Positions 25,640 to 34,795 of a stretch of DNA of 64,000 nt are shown piece after piece. Source of the stretch: Pseudomonadota bacterium (lineage in GTDB: Bacteria > Pseudomonadota > Alphaproteobacteria > Rhizobiales > Rhizobiaceae); contig JAEYDD010000041.1 in the NCBI GenBank assembly GCA_023404095.1, positions 62,001 to 126,000 of the forward strand, written 5' to 3'. The notes below the pieces were generated by a model. That model was not told the DNA's origin, did no database searches, and was given only the letters and a program-made list of their open reading frames with translations. The translations under genes and the position numbers were made by a program. Every line of letters starts with the position of its first letter. The stretch's first letter is position 1.

Positions 25640-28600
25640 GACGCCCTCCGCCTCGCACCGATATCCTCCAGTTCGAACCGCGCCGAATTGGAGCGGGGCG
25701 ACCACAGCCGGCGGTCGATCGCCTCCACCAGGCGGTCGGACATTTCCTTCAACGCCGCGGGATTCTTCTCGGCCATGAAGTCGCGCACGCGCTCGTCCAG
25801 AATATACGCCTGATAGACGGCCTCGAAATGGTGGTCCTTTACCCGTCCCGTCGTCGCAGCGAAGGCGAACATCAAGTCGACTGTCGCGGCCAGCTCGAAG
25901 GCGCCCTTGTAACCATGCCGCATCACCCCATCGATCCACTTGGGGTTGACGACGCGGGCGCGCACGACGCGCCCGATCTCGTCCTCCAGCGTGCGCACCA
26001 CCGGCTTTTCCGGCCGCGAATGGTCGTTGTGGTAGACGGTCGGCTGTGCCCCGCTCAAGTGGGCCGCCGCAGCCGCCATGCCGCCCTCGAACTGGTAGTA
26101 TTCGTCGCTGTCCAGAAGATCGTGCTCACGATTGTCCTGGTTCTGGACGATCGCCTGCAGGCTTTTCATCCGCACCTCCAGCCGGTCGCGGCTGGAGACG
26201 TCCTCGCCCTCGCCGGCATAGGCATGCGCGCCCCAGGTGAGCCAGGCCTCGGCAAGGTCGCCGCGGTCCTTCCACAGGCCCTCGTCCATCATCGTCTGCA
26301 GGCCGGCGCCGTAGGCACCGGGCTTTGCGCCGAACACGCGGTAACCCGCCATGGCCTGCGCGTCGGCCACCTGCATGCCGTCACCGGCGAGGGCGGACGC
26401 CTCGGCGCGCATGCGGGCGGCGATCGGGTTATCCTCCTCGTCCTCGTCGAGCCCCCCGATCGCCCGCACCGCCCGGTCGAAGAGCGCGATCTGCTCGGGA
26501 AAGGCGTCGCGGAAGAAGCCGGAGATGCGCAGCGTCACGTCCACCCGCGGCCGGCGGAGCATCGCTGGGGGGATGATCTCGTAGCCGGTCACCCTTCGCG
26601 ACACCGTGTCCCACACGGGCTTCGCACCGATCAGCGCCAGCGCCTGGGCGATGTCGTCACCGCCGGTGCGCATGTTCGAGGTCCCCCAGGCCGTAATGCC
26701 GAACGAAGTCGGCCACTCGCCGTGGTCCTGCGCGTAGCGAGTCACCAGCAGTTCCGCCGACTTCTTCCCGAGCTCCCACGCCGCCGGCGTTGGCACCGCA
26801 CGGCTGTCGACGGAATAGAAGTTGCGGCCCGTCGGCAGCACGTCAGGTCGCCCCCGCGTCGGTGCGCCGGAAGGTCCGGGCTCGACGAAGCGCCCTGAAA
26901 GCCCACGCAGCAGCGCAGCCATCTCCGCTGCCCCACAGGCCTCGATCGATGGACGAATGACCGCCTCGACCTGTGCCAGCACGGTGTGGGTCGCGTCCCA
27001 ACCTTCCGGGCACGGCACCTCGCCCGACACGAGTTTTCCCGCCAGCAGCTCGATGCGCTCGACCGTATCGCCGGCGGACCGCCAGGGAGCGTCGGTCTGG
27101 ATGGCAAGAATGTCGGGACGCGGGCCGGTCCAGGGATCGGACGGGGTGCAGTCGAGCGGGTCGAAGGCATGGCTTCCAGCGGGAAGGTCGTCCACCGTCA
27201 CGATGCCACCAGCCGCGCCCCCAAACGCATCCGCCGCGATCGCCCGTTGAAGGCTGGCGTCGCCGCCCTCCCCGAGGCCGCGCGGCACCCGCGCGAGCGC
27301 CATCGTCAGGTCGGTGAGCAACCGCCCCGAGGGCGAGACACCGAAGACGTGCAAGCCGTCGCGGATCTGCATCTCCTTCAGGTCGCAGAGATAGGCATCG
27401 AGCTTTTCGAGCGCCGCGTCCTCGCCGTCGGACTTGGCGATTCCCGCGTCCTGATCGAGCCCGATGTCGCGGACGAGATCGAGGATCTGCCGGCTCAAGA
27501 GCCGCAACCGCCGCGGATCGCCGCCCGAAGCGTCATAGTATTCATCGACCAGCGCCTCCAGGTCCTTAAGCGGCCCGTAGGTCTCCGCCCGCGTCAGCGG
27601 CGGCGTCAGGTGGTCGATGATGACGGCGGAGGACCGGCGCTTGGCCTGCGTGCCCTCGCCCGGATCGTTGACGATGAAGGGGTAGAGATGCGGCATCGGC
27701 CCGAGCACGGCTTCTGGATAGCACGCCTCCGAGAGCGCCAGCGCCTTGCCCGGCAGCCATTCGAGATTGCCGTGCTTGCCGACGTGAACGACGGCATGAA
27801 CGTCGCAGACCTCGCGGAGATAGGCATAGAAGGCGAAGTAGCCGTGCGGCGGAACGAGGTCCGGCGAATGGTAGGTGTCCTTCGGATCGATGTTATAGCC
27901 GCGCGCCGGCTGGATGCCGACCAGCGTTTCGCCGAAACGGCTGAGCGGAAGCGCGAAGACGTCGCCTGAAACGAACGGATCGGCCTCGGGCTGCCCCCAG
28001 CGATCTGTAACGGCCCCCTGAATCAGCTTGGGAAGACTTTCGAAGAAGCGCTTGTATTGCTTCAGCGAAAGCGTCTCGCGGATCTCCCGCCCGTCGCTTG
28101 CCGCGTTGGTCGGACCCGCCATGAGGTGTGCCATCAGCGCGTCGCCGTCGACCGGAAGTTCGCCGGTTGCATAGCCTTCGCCCTGCATCGCCCGCAGAAT
28201 TTCCAAGGTGCCCGCCGGCGTGTCCAGCCCGACGCCGTTGCCGAGCCGGCCGTCGCGGTTCGGGTAGTTGGCCATCACCAGCGCCACGCGCCGGTCGCCG
28301 GCCTGCGTTCGGCGCAACCGCGCCCAGTTGGCGGCGAGCCTTGCGGAGAAATCGATGCGATCCTGCACCGGCTCGAGGCTGACGATGTTGGTCTCGACCG
28401 CCGGATCCCAGCGCGCTGCCGCCTTGAAAGACACGGCCCGCGCCAGCACCCGCCCGTCCACTTCCGGCAACGACACGTTCATGCCGAGGTCGCGCGCCGT
28501 AAGGCCCTGCCCGGATTTCTCCCAGGCCTCCCGTGACGAGCCGGAAAAGATCACCTGCAGCACCTGCGCGCCGGCCTCGTCGAGCACGGTCGGCTTGCGG

Positions 28601-29478
28601 TTGGCACCGGGCGCGGAGACGGCAAAGCTGGTGGCGTTCAGGACCACATCGGGATGGACAGCCGCAAAGGCGGCGCGGACGGTCTCGACAGACGCGGGGT
28701 CCTTCAGGCTGGAGACGAAGACCGGCAGGGCGCGGACGCCCTCCGCCGCAAGCGCTTCGATCAGAAGCTCCACCGGCCGCGTCTCGCCGCTCTGGACATA
28801 GGCGCGGTAGAAGCAGATGGCGACGGTGGGCGGGACGGATCTCTCGGTCGCGATGGCGACCGCGTCATCGCCCCCCTGGTCATCCGGCAGTGAGGGGCAG
28901 ATCTTGCTCCACGTCTCGGTATCGACCACGCCGCGCCCCGGCCACCAGATGCCGGCCTTTTCAAGCGGCACCGCCGGCGCCGGCTTGTCGCAGCCGAAGA
29001 GGAGCGCGTCGGCATAGGCGAGAAACCGGCCGGCATTTTCCGCGCCCCCTTCGTTCAGGTAGGCCCAGAGCCGCAGCCGGTCGTCTTCCGCAATGCGGTT
29101 GAACGGCGCGATCCCCTCGTCCGGCCGGTCGTCACCGGGCAGCGCCACCATGGCGATGTCGTTTGCGACCGCCGTCGCATGCAGCGCCTCGAGCACGTAG
29201 CGGAAATAGCTGGCGCCGCCGAGCGCGCGCACGACGATCAGCCTCGCATGCCGCGCGGTCCGCTCCACATAGGTATCGACCGACATCGGATGCGCCAGCG
29301 AGGCGAGGCTGGCAAGCCGCAGCCGCATATCCGTCTTGCGGCCGCGATGTGCTGCGGCGATCGAGGCCAGTTCCGTGTCCGCGGCGGAGAGAAACAGCAC
29401 GTCCCCCGGCGTCTGGCCGAGATCGATCGCCTCCTTGCCGTCGGCGATCGTGCCCTTCTGGGCTAGGAGCAGATGCAT
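25636..29478 (-). CDS. cobN: Cobaltochelatase subunit CobN
   Basis: A 1280-residue large subunit of the ATP-dependent aerobic cobaltochelatase (CobNST), which inserts Co into hydrogenobyrinic acid a,c-diamide. Size and blocks such as VHVGKHGNLEWLPGKALALS and DEYYQFEGGMAAA identify it. ATG at 29478 (MHLLLAQKG) follows GGAGAG and is preferred to in-frame extension. The cobS and cobT partners are not in this window. A 277-base gap with palindromic repeats precedes it. Confidence 0.96.
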   Translation of the reverse strand: MHLLLAQKGTIADGKEAIDLGQTPGDVLFLSAADTELASIAAAHRGRKTDMRLRLASLASLAHPMSVDTYVERTARHARLIVVRALGGASYFRYVLEALHATAVANDIAMVALPGDDRPDEGIAPFNRIAEDDRLRLWAYLNEGGAENAGRFLAYADALLFGCDKPAPAVPLEKAGIWWPGRGVVDTETWSKICPSLPDDQGGDDAVAIATERSVPPTVAICFYRAYVQSGETRPVELLIEALAAEGVRALPVFVSSLKDPASVETVRAAFAAVHPDVVLNATSFAVSAPGANRKPTVLDEAGAQVLQVIFSGSSREAWEKSGQGLTARDLGMNVSLPEVDGRVLARAVSFKAAARWDPAVETNIVSLEPVQDRIDFSARLAANWARLRRTQAGDRRVALVMANYPNRDGRLGNGVGLDTPAGTLEILRAMQGEGYATGELPVDGDALMAHLMAGPTNAASDGREIRETLSLKQYKRFFESLPKLIQGAVTDRWGQPEADPFVSGDVFALPLSRFGETLVGIQPARGYNIDPKDTYHSPDLVPPHGYFAFYAYLREVCDVHAVVHVGKHGNLEWLPGKALALSEACYPEAVLGPMPHLYPFIVNDPGEGTQAKRRSSAVIIDHLTPPLTRAETYGPLKDLEALVDEYYDASGGDPRRLRLLSRQILDLVRDIGLDQDAGIAKSDGEDAALEKLDAYLCDLKEMQIRDGLHVFGVSPSGRLLTDLTMALARVPRGLGEGGDASLQRAIAADAFGGAAGGIVTVDDLPAGSHAFDPLDCTPSDPWTGPRPDILAIQTDAPWRSAGDTVERIELLAGKLVSGEVPCPEGWDATHTVLAQVEAVIRPSIEACGAAEMAALLRGLSGRFVEPGPSGAPTRGRPDVLPTGRNFYSVDSRAVPTPAAWELGKKSAELLVTRYAQDHGEWPTSFGITAWGTSNMRTGGDDIAQALALIGAKPVWDTVSRRVTGYEIIPPAMLRRPRVDVTLRISGFFRDAFPEQIALFDRAVRAIGGLDEDEEDNPIAARMRAEASALAGDGMQVADAQAMAGYRVFGAKPGAYGAGLQTMMDEGLWKDRGDLAEAWLTWGAHAYAGEGEDVSSRDRLEVRMKSLQAIVQNQDNREHDLLDSDEYYQFEGGMAAAAAHLSGAQPTVYHNDHSRPEKPVVRTLEDEIGRVVRARVVNPKWIDGVMRHGYKGAFELAATVDLMFAFAATTGRVKDHHFEAVYQAYILDERVRDFMAEKNPAALKEMSDRLVEAIDRRLWSPRSNSARFELEDIGARRRAS

Positions 29479-29511
29479 ACCGCGCTCTCCCTGTGCCCTG
29501 AAACGGGGTCG

Positions 29512-29538
29512 CATCCTCGGGACAAGCCCGAGGATGAC
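29512..29538. repeat. Palindromic repeat, copy 1
   Basis: ATCCTCGGG-ACAAG-CCCGAGGAT plus a flanking GAC; the arms are 9 bp and self-complementary. It is the inverse of copy 2, 92 bases away, with almost full identity over about 26 bases. Such units recur intergenically in many alphaproteobacteria. They lie in the cobW-cobN gap and could form stable mRNA hairpins within the operon transcript. Confidence 0.75.
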
Positions 29539-29630
29539 GGTAGCGAGTGCCACAGGCGATGCTCTGGAGTTCGAGACGACAAGTGCCGCTCGCGTCGCGG
29601 ACGAACGGGAGACGGCAACCGGCCCCTCGC

Positions 29631-29657
29631 GTCATCCTCGGGCTTGTCCCGAGGATC
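29631..29657. repeat. Palindromic repeat, copy 2 (inverted)
   Basis: GTC then ATCCTCGGG-CTTGT-CCCGAGGAT: the same unit as copy 1 in opposite orientation. The two copies can pair with each other or each fold alone. Confidence 0.75.
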
Positions 29658-29755
29658 TGCCGACGTTCCCCAGCCGATCCGGTCCGACTGCATACCCAAC
29701 AGGAGTGCCCCCAGATTGTGTGGTCGCAAGCGGAGCGGCTGCGCGCCCATGCCTG

Positions 29756-30805
29756 TCACACCGCAGCGTCGATCGCCGCGCGCACGGCGGCTTCGTCCAT
29801 ATCGTGCAGGCCGATGACGACGAGGCGGGTGCCGCGGACTTCGCCCGGAGCCCAGGCGCGTTCGAAATATTGGTCGATGCGGCTGCCGACGGCCTGGATC
29901 AGAAGCCGCATGGGCTTGCCGGGCACGTCGGCGAAGCCCTTGACGCGCAGCACGTCGTGCTCGGCGATTACGCCTTTCAGCCGCTCGACGAAGCCGGCCG
30001 GATCGGCAACCGGACCGAGCTCGACGACGAAGCTGTCGAATTCGTCGTGGTCGTGCTCTTCGCCGTTCTCATGTTCCAGCTCGTGATGCGACTTGCGGTT
30101 GGCAATGTCGTCCTCGGTGCCGACGCCTAGCCCGAGCAGCACGGCGGCTGCGACGTCGCCGTTCCGCGCCTCGATCATGGTCGGCTTGCGGGCGATGCGG
30201 GCGGAAACCTCGTCGCGCACCGTCTTCAGACCGGCGGCGTCGATCAGGTCGGTCTTGTTCAGCACGATCAGGTCGGCCGCGGTCAACTGGTCCTCGAAGA
30301 GCTCCTCCAGCGGGCTTTCGTGATCAAGGTTGTCGTCCTCCACGCGCAGAGCATCAACGCGATCGTGGTCGTCGGCGAAGCGGCCGGCGGCGACGGCGGC
30401 GCTGTCGACCACGGTGATGACGCCGTCGACCGTCACCTCCGTCTTGATCTCCGGCCAGTTGAAGGCGGCGACCAGCGGCTGCGGCAGCGCCAGGCCGGAG
30501 GTCTCGATGACGATATGGTCGGGCCGGTTCTCACGCTCCAGAAGCTTCGACATGGTCGGGATGAAGTCGTCGGCGACGGTGCAGCAGATGCAGCCGTTGG
30601 TCAGTTCGATGATGTCGTCCTCGCTGCAGGCTTCCGCACCGCAGCCCTTCAGCACGTCGCCGTCGACGCCAAGGTCGCCGAACTCGTTGATGATCAGCGC
30701 AATGCGCTTGCCATTGGCGTTCTGCAGGAGGTTGCGGATCATCGTTGTCTTGCCCGCACCGAGGAAGCCGGTGATGACGGTGGCGGGGATCTTTTGCTGG
30801 AGCAT
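29756..30805 (-). CDS. cobW: CobW G3E-family GTPase, cobalt metallochaperone
   Basis: A 349-residue COG0523 GTPase proposed to deliver cobalt to the chelatase. P-loop GFLGAGKTTM, the metal-binding CxCC motif (NGCICCTV) and a His/Asp/Glu-rich stretch near residues 225-245 (KSHHELEHENGEEHDHDEFD) are visible. It lies between cobU and cobN in the riboswitch operon, which supports the cobalt rather than the zinc subgroup. Confidence 0.95.
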   Translation of the reverse strand: MLQQKIPATVITGFLGAGKTTMIRNLLQNANGKRIALIINEFGDLGVDGDVLKGCGAEACSEDDIIELTNGCICCTVADDFIPTMSKLLERENRPDHIVIETSGLALPQPLVAAFNWPEIKTEVTVDGVITVVDSAAVAAGRFADDHDRVDALRVEDDNLDHESPLEELFEDQLTAADLIVLNKTDLIDAAGLKTVRDEVSARIARKPTMIEARNGDVAAAVLLGLGVGTEDDIANRKSHHELEHENGEEHDHDEFDSFVVELGPVADPAGFVERLKGVIAEHDVLRVKGFADVPGKPMRLLIQAVGSRIDQYFERAWAPGEVRGTRLVVIGLHDMDEAAVRAAIDAAV

Positions 30806-30809
30806 GGGC

Positions 30810-31337
30810 TCAACCCTTCATTTTCAGCGGCAGGCCTGCCGCGACAAAATAGACTTCGGAGGCAAGCTGCGCCACCTGCTGGTGCAGCCGCCCGGCGTGG
30901 TCGCGGAATTCGCGCGCCATCTGGTTGTCGGGGACGATGCCGAGGCCGACCTCGTTGGAGACGAAGACGAGCCTGCCCGGCGCGGTGACAGTCGCGGCGG
31001 CCAGATCGCTGTAGGCAGCCGCCATGTCGTGGTTCTCCATCATCAGGTTCGTCACCCAGAGGGTGAGGCAGTCGACGAGCAGGACCCGATCGTCGCGCGC
31101 CGTGTCGTTGATGCGCTCCGGCAGGGCCAGCGGGTCTTCGTGGGTGATCCAGCCATGGCTGCCCCGCTGCGCCTTGTGCTGGTCGATGCGCTGCCGCATC
31201 TCCTCGTCCCAGGCGCGCCCGGTGGCGATGTAGTGCTTGGAAAGGCCGGTCTCAGCCGCCAGCCCTTCGGCAAACGCTGATTTTCCGGAACGCGCACCGC
31301 CCAGAACCAGGACGGCTCCGGGCGATGTCGTTTTCAT
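30810..31337 (-). CDS. cobU: Adenosylcobinamide kinase/guanylyltransferase CobU (CobP)
   Basis: A 175-residue bifunctional enzyme of the lower-ligand branch: it phosphorylates adenosylcobinamide and then transfers GMP. P-loop GGARSGKSAFAE, the YIATGRAWDEEM segment and FVSNEVGLGIVP are diagnostic. The true ATG is at 31337 (MKTTSPGAVLVLGG), overlapping the cbtA stop as TGATG; the upstream open frame is cbtA shadow. Often called cobP in rhizobia. Confidence 0.95.
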   Translation of the reverse strand: MKTTSPGAVLVLGGARSGKSAFAEGLAAETGLSKHYIATGRAWDEEMRQRIDQHKAQRGSHGWITHEDPLALPERINDTARDDRVLLVDCLTLWVTNLMMENHDMAAAYSDLAAATVTAPGRLVFVSNEVGLGIVPDNQMAREFRDHAGRLHQQVAQLASEVYFVAAGLPLKMKG

Positions 31338-32113
31338 CAGACTGCCTTTGCGATCTTCTCGTTGGCGAAACCGAGCGAAAGGCCGAGCACGATCCAGAAG
31401 AACAGCGTGGTGGCAAGTGCCGCCACGGCAAATTCGGCACCGAGGACGGCCGGAACATTGCTGGAAAGATCGGACGGCTGAGGGGCGCCATAGACCTGCG
31501 GGGCCGCGATCAGTACGATGCCGGCGATCTTCGCCGCAATGCCGTTCTTCAGGATCAGCAGGTAAAGCCCCGCCCCCGACAGAACGACCGTGGCTACCCA
31601 CCAGACCTGCCGGTCCCCGAGTTCGGCGGCGGGGAAGCCTGGAAGCTCCGGCGGCAGGCCGATAGCCGGCAGCAGATGAACGGCGAGCCAGCCGACAGCG
31701 CCCCAGATCGCACCATTGGCGACGGTGATAGCGTTGCCCGTCAAAAGGCTCACACTCGCCAGAAGCAAGGCAAAGCCCGCTCCGGTGACGAGATTGGCAA
31801 GCAGCGTGCCGGAAAAGCGGCTCATGCCGAACATGATGCCGCCGTCCTCATGCTCGCCGTCATGGGCATGGGCCACCGAGATCGGCGAGAAATAGGCCGC
31901 AATATCGGCGAGCGACGGCGCGCTGCGGAGCGAGGAGTGCTCGTGCGTCGCCTGCGGGGCTTCTGTTCCAGTGGCGGCAGGCTCGGCCTCCTCGCCCTCG
32001 AACTCCTCGGCATGGAGGATCAGCGGTATCACGCGCGCCTCCTGGGCGGCCGTCATCAGCACGCCGGAGAACAGCCCGGCCACCAGAGCGGCCAGGAGAT
32101 ATTTGACGATCAT
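31337..32113 (-). CDS. cbtA: CbtA cobalt transporter subunit
   Basis: A 258-residue membrane protein of the CbtA family, predicted from B12-riboswitch regulons to take up cobalt. It has about 5 hydrophobic helices, and a periplasmic loop near residues 35-85 rich in His, Glu and Asp (THEHSS, AHAHDGEHEDGG) that could collect metal. It lies 12 bases after cbtB and overlaps cobU by one base. Confidence 0.93.
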   Translation of the reverse strand: MIVKYLLAALVAGLFSGVLMTAAQEARVIPLILHAEEFEGEEAEPAATGTEAPQATHEHSSLRSAPSLADIAAYFSPISVAHAHDGEHEDGGIMFGMSRFSGTLLANLVTGAGFALLLASVSLLTGNAITVANGAIWGAVGWLAVHLLPAIGLPPELPGFPAAELGDRQVWWVATVVLSGAGLYLLILKNGIAAKIAGIVLIAAPQVYGAPQPSDLSSNVPAVLGAEFAVAALATTLFFWIVLGLSLGFANEKIAKAV

Positions 32114-32125
32114 GGCATCAGCTCC

Positions 32126-32302
32126 TCAGTGGCAGGGAAAGCCGTAGGAGTGACGGGTGTCGTGCGCGGTGTCGTGCAGGACCGACGAATTGGCGAGGCC
32201 TGCGCCAAACACCAGAAAGCCACCGAGCAGAAGCGCCAGGAGACCGGCGACGAGACGATCGCTGAGAGAAAGGGAAACAGAAGAAACGTTAGAAGCAGCC
32301 AT
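32126..32302 (-). CDS. cbtB: CbtB small cobalt transporter subunit
   Basis: A 58-residue single-helix protein (LVAGLLALLLGGFLVFGAGL) ending in a histidine cluster HDTAHDTRHSYGFPCH, the CbtB metal motif. ATG at 32302 has GGAGG 7 bases upstream. It is the first gene after the cobalamin riboswitch. Confidence 0.93.
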   Translation of the reverse strand: MAASNVSSVSLSLSDRLVAGLLALLLGGFLVFGAGLANSSVLHDTAHDTRHSYGFPCH

Positions 32303-32354
32303 GACAACCTCCGTGCTGGCAACGGGGAATACCCCCAGAATCGGGCACAATGCC

Positions 32355-32656
32355 CTTATTGGCCGGCAGGTCTCCTGGCTCGCAGCGTCGGGCGCTCATG
32401 CGCCGGCAGCCCTCCTCGCCTTCCCGGGTGGTTCGCGGCATGAAAGGCGGACGATTCGTAGAGATAGAGGCGTCCAGACCCCGGTTCATCATGCCGCCAC
32501 CCAGTGGCTTTACCGGTTCGCGCGAACCGGTCGGATAGGCCTCGCCACTCTACAGTCGCGGGGTCGGCCGTGATTGGAGCGCCCTGATTGGGTCCACCCC
32601 GTCACGTTCCCATTTAAGCGCCCGTCCATCACTGGACCGGCGCACCATCCAATACT
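32355..32656 (-). ncRNA. Cobalamin (AdoCbl) riboswitch upstream of cbtB
   Basis: On the minus strand the conserved elements occur in order: a 5' P1 arm AGTATTGG, TTAAATGGGAAC, a core CCCCGCGACTGTAGAG, AAAGCCACTGGG, GGGAAGGCGAGGAGGG, and the B12-box end GAGCCAGGAGACCTGCC, then the 3' P1 arm CCAATAAG. Between the aptamer and cbtB are two short hairpins (GGGCA-TTG-TGCCC and GGGG-TATT-CCCC) that may form the expression platform. It should repress the cbtB-to-cobO operon when cobalamin is plentiful. The boundaries are my estimate from P1 pairing. Confidence 0.93.
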
Positions 32657-32756
32657 GGCGATGATTATGCCTGGCCGGTCCGGAAGTCAATCGACGGGAA
32701 ACGCCGTCCGCCGCCCTGAAAGCGGCGTTCCAGACCGAGATCAGGAAAGGCACGGG

Positions 32757-34631
32757 TCAATAGCCAGGGCCGCTGATCGTGAGGTCGCCGCGCGGTCCGA
32801 CGTAATAGCCATCGGCAGGCCCCTCGTAATAGCCGCCGACCGGCCCTTCGAGATAGCCGCCCACAGGCCCTTCGTAGACGCCGTAGCCGTCGTTGTAGTA
32901 ACGGTCTCGCTCGGCGCGCTGCCTTGCGACATATTGGCGGTCGCGGCGCTGGGCATAGCGCGCCGCCTCGCCCAACTGGCGGAACTGCTTGCGCGTGAGG
33001 TAGCCGTCGGCGGCATAGCCGGCCGAGCGCTGCCATGCGGCGATCGCGCCCCGCGTGCGCGCACCGAACACGCCATCGACGCCCCCGGTGTTGTAGCCGA
33101 GCATGCTCAACCATTGCTGCGATTGCGCCCGCGTCGCGGGATCGAGATAGGCCTCGCGGGCATCGCCGGGCGTCCGGTAGATCGTCGGCTGGCGCGGGTC
33201 GGCCAGCACCTCGCGCGACGCCGGCGCCGCCGGCCTCGGAGAAACGATGCTGCCCTGGTCTGCACGGTCTGCACCGGCACTTCCTGGGTCCGAGCCGCCA
33301 AGCCCGGCATTGTCCTCGGCCGGCTGCCCGACATCCCTCTCGGCGGTCCCGCCCTGCTTCTCGATCGCCGACAGCCGTTCGCGGGCCTGTTCGGCGAAGC
33401 GCCCGTCCGGATAGACCCGCAGATATCCCTCGAATGCCTGTGCGCGGCCGTTCAGCACCGCACGGCTCCAGGCGTTGTCTTCCCGGCGCGCCTGGCGCTC
33501 GGTCTCCGTATTGCCAGCACTGGCATCGTCTGTTGCGGCGGCCTGCGACCCGTCGCTCTGCCCGGTTGCCTGCCCAGCTCCCTGCGCGGAATCCGTCGGA
33601 AGCGCCTCCGTATCCAGCGCATCGGCCGTGGCCCCCGCCGGACGGTTTTCCTCTTCCGGTCGAGCACCGCCCGCGGCCTTTTCGCCTTCGGCCGCTCCGG
33701 CTTCCGCCGCGCGCAGACGCTCTGCCTCGGCTTGTGCCTTTTCCGCTTCGGCCTCGGCCTTGTCCGCAGCCGCCTCGTCGGCCATTCTTCGCGCCTCTGC
33801 CGCAGCCTTGGCCTCCTCGGCGGCCTTCAGGCGCTCGGCTTCGGCCGCAGCTTGCGCGCGCGCGCGTTCTGCCTCGGCGGCGGCCTGCTCGGCTTCCGCC
33901 TTTGCCTTTTCCGCCGCGGCGGCATCGGCCCTGGCCTGGGCTTCGGCCGCAGCCTTTGCTTCCTGTTCGGCCTTCAGGCGCGCCTGCTCGGCCTTCGCCT
34001 CCTGCTCGGCCCGCAGCGCTTCTGCCTCTGCTGCCTCCTGTGCGCGCTCGCGCTCGGCTTCGGCTGCCTGACGTTCCGCTTCTGCCCTGGCCTCGGCGGC
34101 GCGCCTGGCTTCGGCCTCTGCGCGCGCCTGCTCTTCCTTCCGTAACCGCTCTTCTTCCGCGATCCGTTGGCGCTCTGCTTCTGCCGCCAGCCGATCCTGC
34201 TCGGCCTGCGCCTTTTCGGCTGCAACCTTCGCGTCTTGCTCGGCCTTCAGCCGATCGGCCTCGGCGGCCTTGCGCGCTTCCTCGTTTCTTTCCTTCTCGC
34301 CGACTGCCGTGCCCGCGGACGCGGCACCGCTCGACGGCTTGGACGCGCCGGCTGCGTTCAACTCGGCAAGCCGCAACCGCGCCATCGAGGCAAAGGTGCC
34401 GTTCGGAAACTGCTTGAGATAATCCTCATAACCGGCGGGGTCGCTGCTGGAAGAAACCTTCTGCCACAGCGAGAATTCGCTTTCCCAACGCTTGGCTGCG
34501 CTGACGGGCGGCTTGGTCTCGGCAGCCTGCACTGCAGCCCCCCCGGCGAGCGCAAGCCCGACAAGCCCGGCCAATCCAAGTTTCGCCAAACGCGCAGTGG
34601 TCATTCGAGAAATTCCCTTTTTCGATCGCAT
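32757..34631 (-). CDS. TolA-like coiled-coil protein with peptidoglycan-binding domain
   Basis: A 624-residue exported protein. There is a signal peptide (residues 1-36, ending AAVQA). A short repeat-like module follows (YEDYLKQFPNGTFASMARL), then an Ala/Glu/Arg-rich coiled coil of about 220 residues. A second related module (FEGYLRVYPDGRFAEQARE) and a PG_binding_1 domain (LGYNTGGVDGVFGARTRGAI) come next. The C-terminus is a Tyr/Gly-rich tail with tandem EGPVGGY-type units. Probably a periplasmic, cell-wall-associated structural protein. ATG at 34631 follows GGAGG. Confidence 0.8.
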   Translation of the reverse strand: MRSKKGISRMTTARLAKLGLAGLVGLALAGGAAVQAAETKPPVSAAKRWESEFSLWQKVSSSSDPAGYEDYLKQFPNGTFASMARLRLAELNAAGASKPSSGAASAGTAVGEKERNEEARKAAEADRLKAEQDAKVAAEKAQAEQDRLAAEAERQRIAEEERLRKEEQARAEAEARRAAEARAEAERQAAEAERERAQEAAEAEALRAEQEAKAEQARLKAEQEAKAAAEAQARADAAAAEKAKAEAEQAAAEAERARAQAAAEAERLKAAEEAKAAAEARRMADEAAADKAEAEAEKAQAEAERLRAAEAGAAEGEKAAGGARPEEENRPAGATADALDTEALPTDSAQGAGQATGQSDGSQAAATDDASAGNTETERQARREDNAWSRAVLNGRAQAFEGYLRVYPDGRFAEQARERLSAIEKQGGTAERDVGQPAEDNAGLGGSDPGSAGADRADQGSIVSPRPAAPASREVLADPRQPTIYRTPGDAREAYLDPATRAQSQQWLSMLGYNTGGVDGVFGARTRGAIAAWQRSAGYAADGYLTRKQFRQLGEAARYAQRRDRQYVARQRAERDRYYNDGYGVYEGPVGGYLEGPVGGYYEGPADGYYVGPRGDLTISGPGY

Positions 34632-34795
34632 GCCGGACCTCCGCAGATAGATAGCGGCAATTCCGGAGCCCTCAAGGCTTTGCACGGGATTCTGACACAA
34701 GTTTGATGGTAACCTTACCGCGGCAAGATGACGAAAAATCGAGCCGGAACACCCCTGTGGCTGCCCGGACGGTTTCACCGCCTCGGCTAGCCTGC

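Noticed and set aside
33660..34300. Repetitive DNA that could suggest a repeat array
   Set aside because: It is the Ala/Glu/Arg coiled-coil coding region of the TolA-like protein; units are irregular and in frame.
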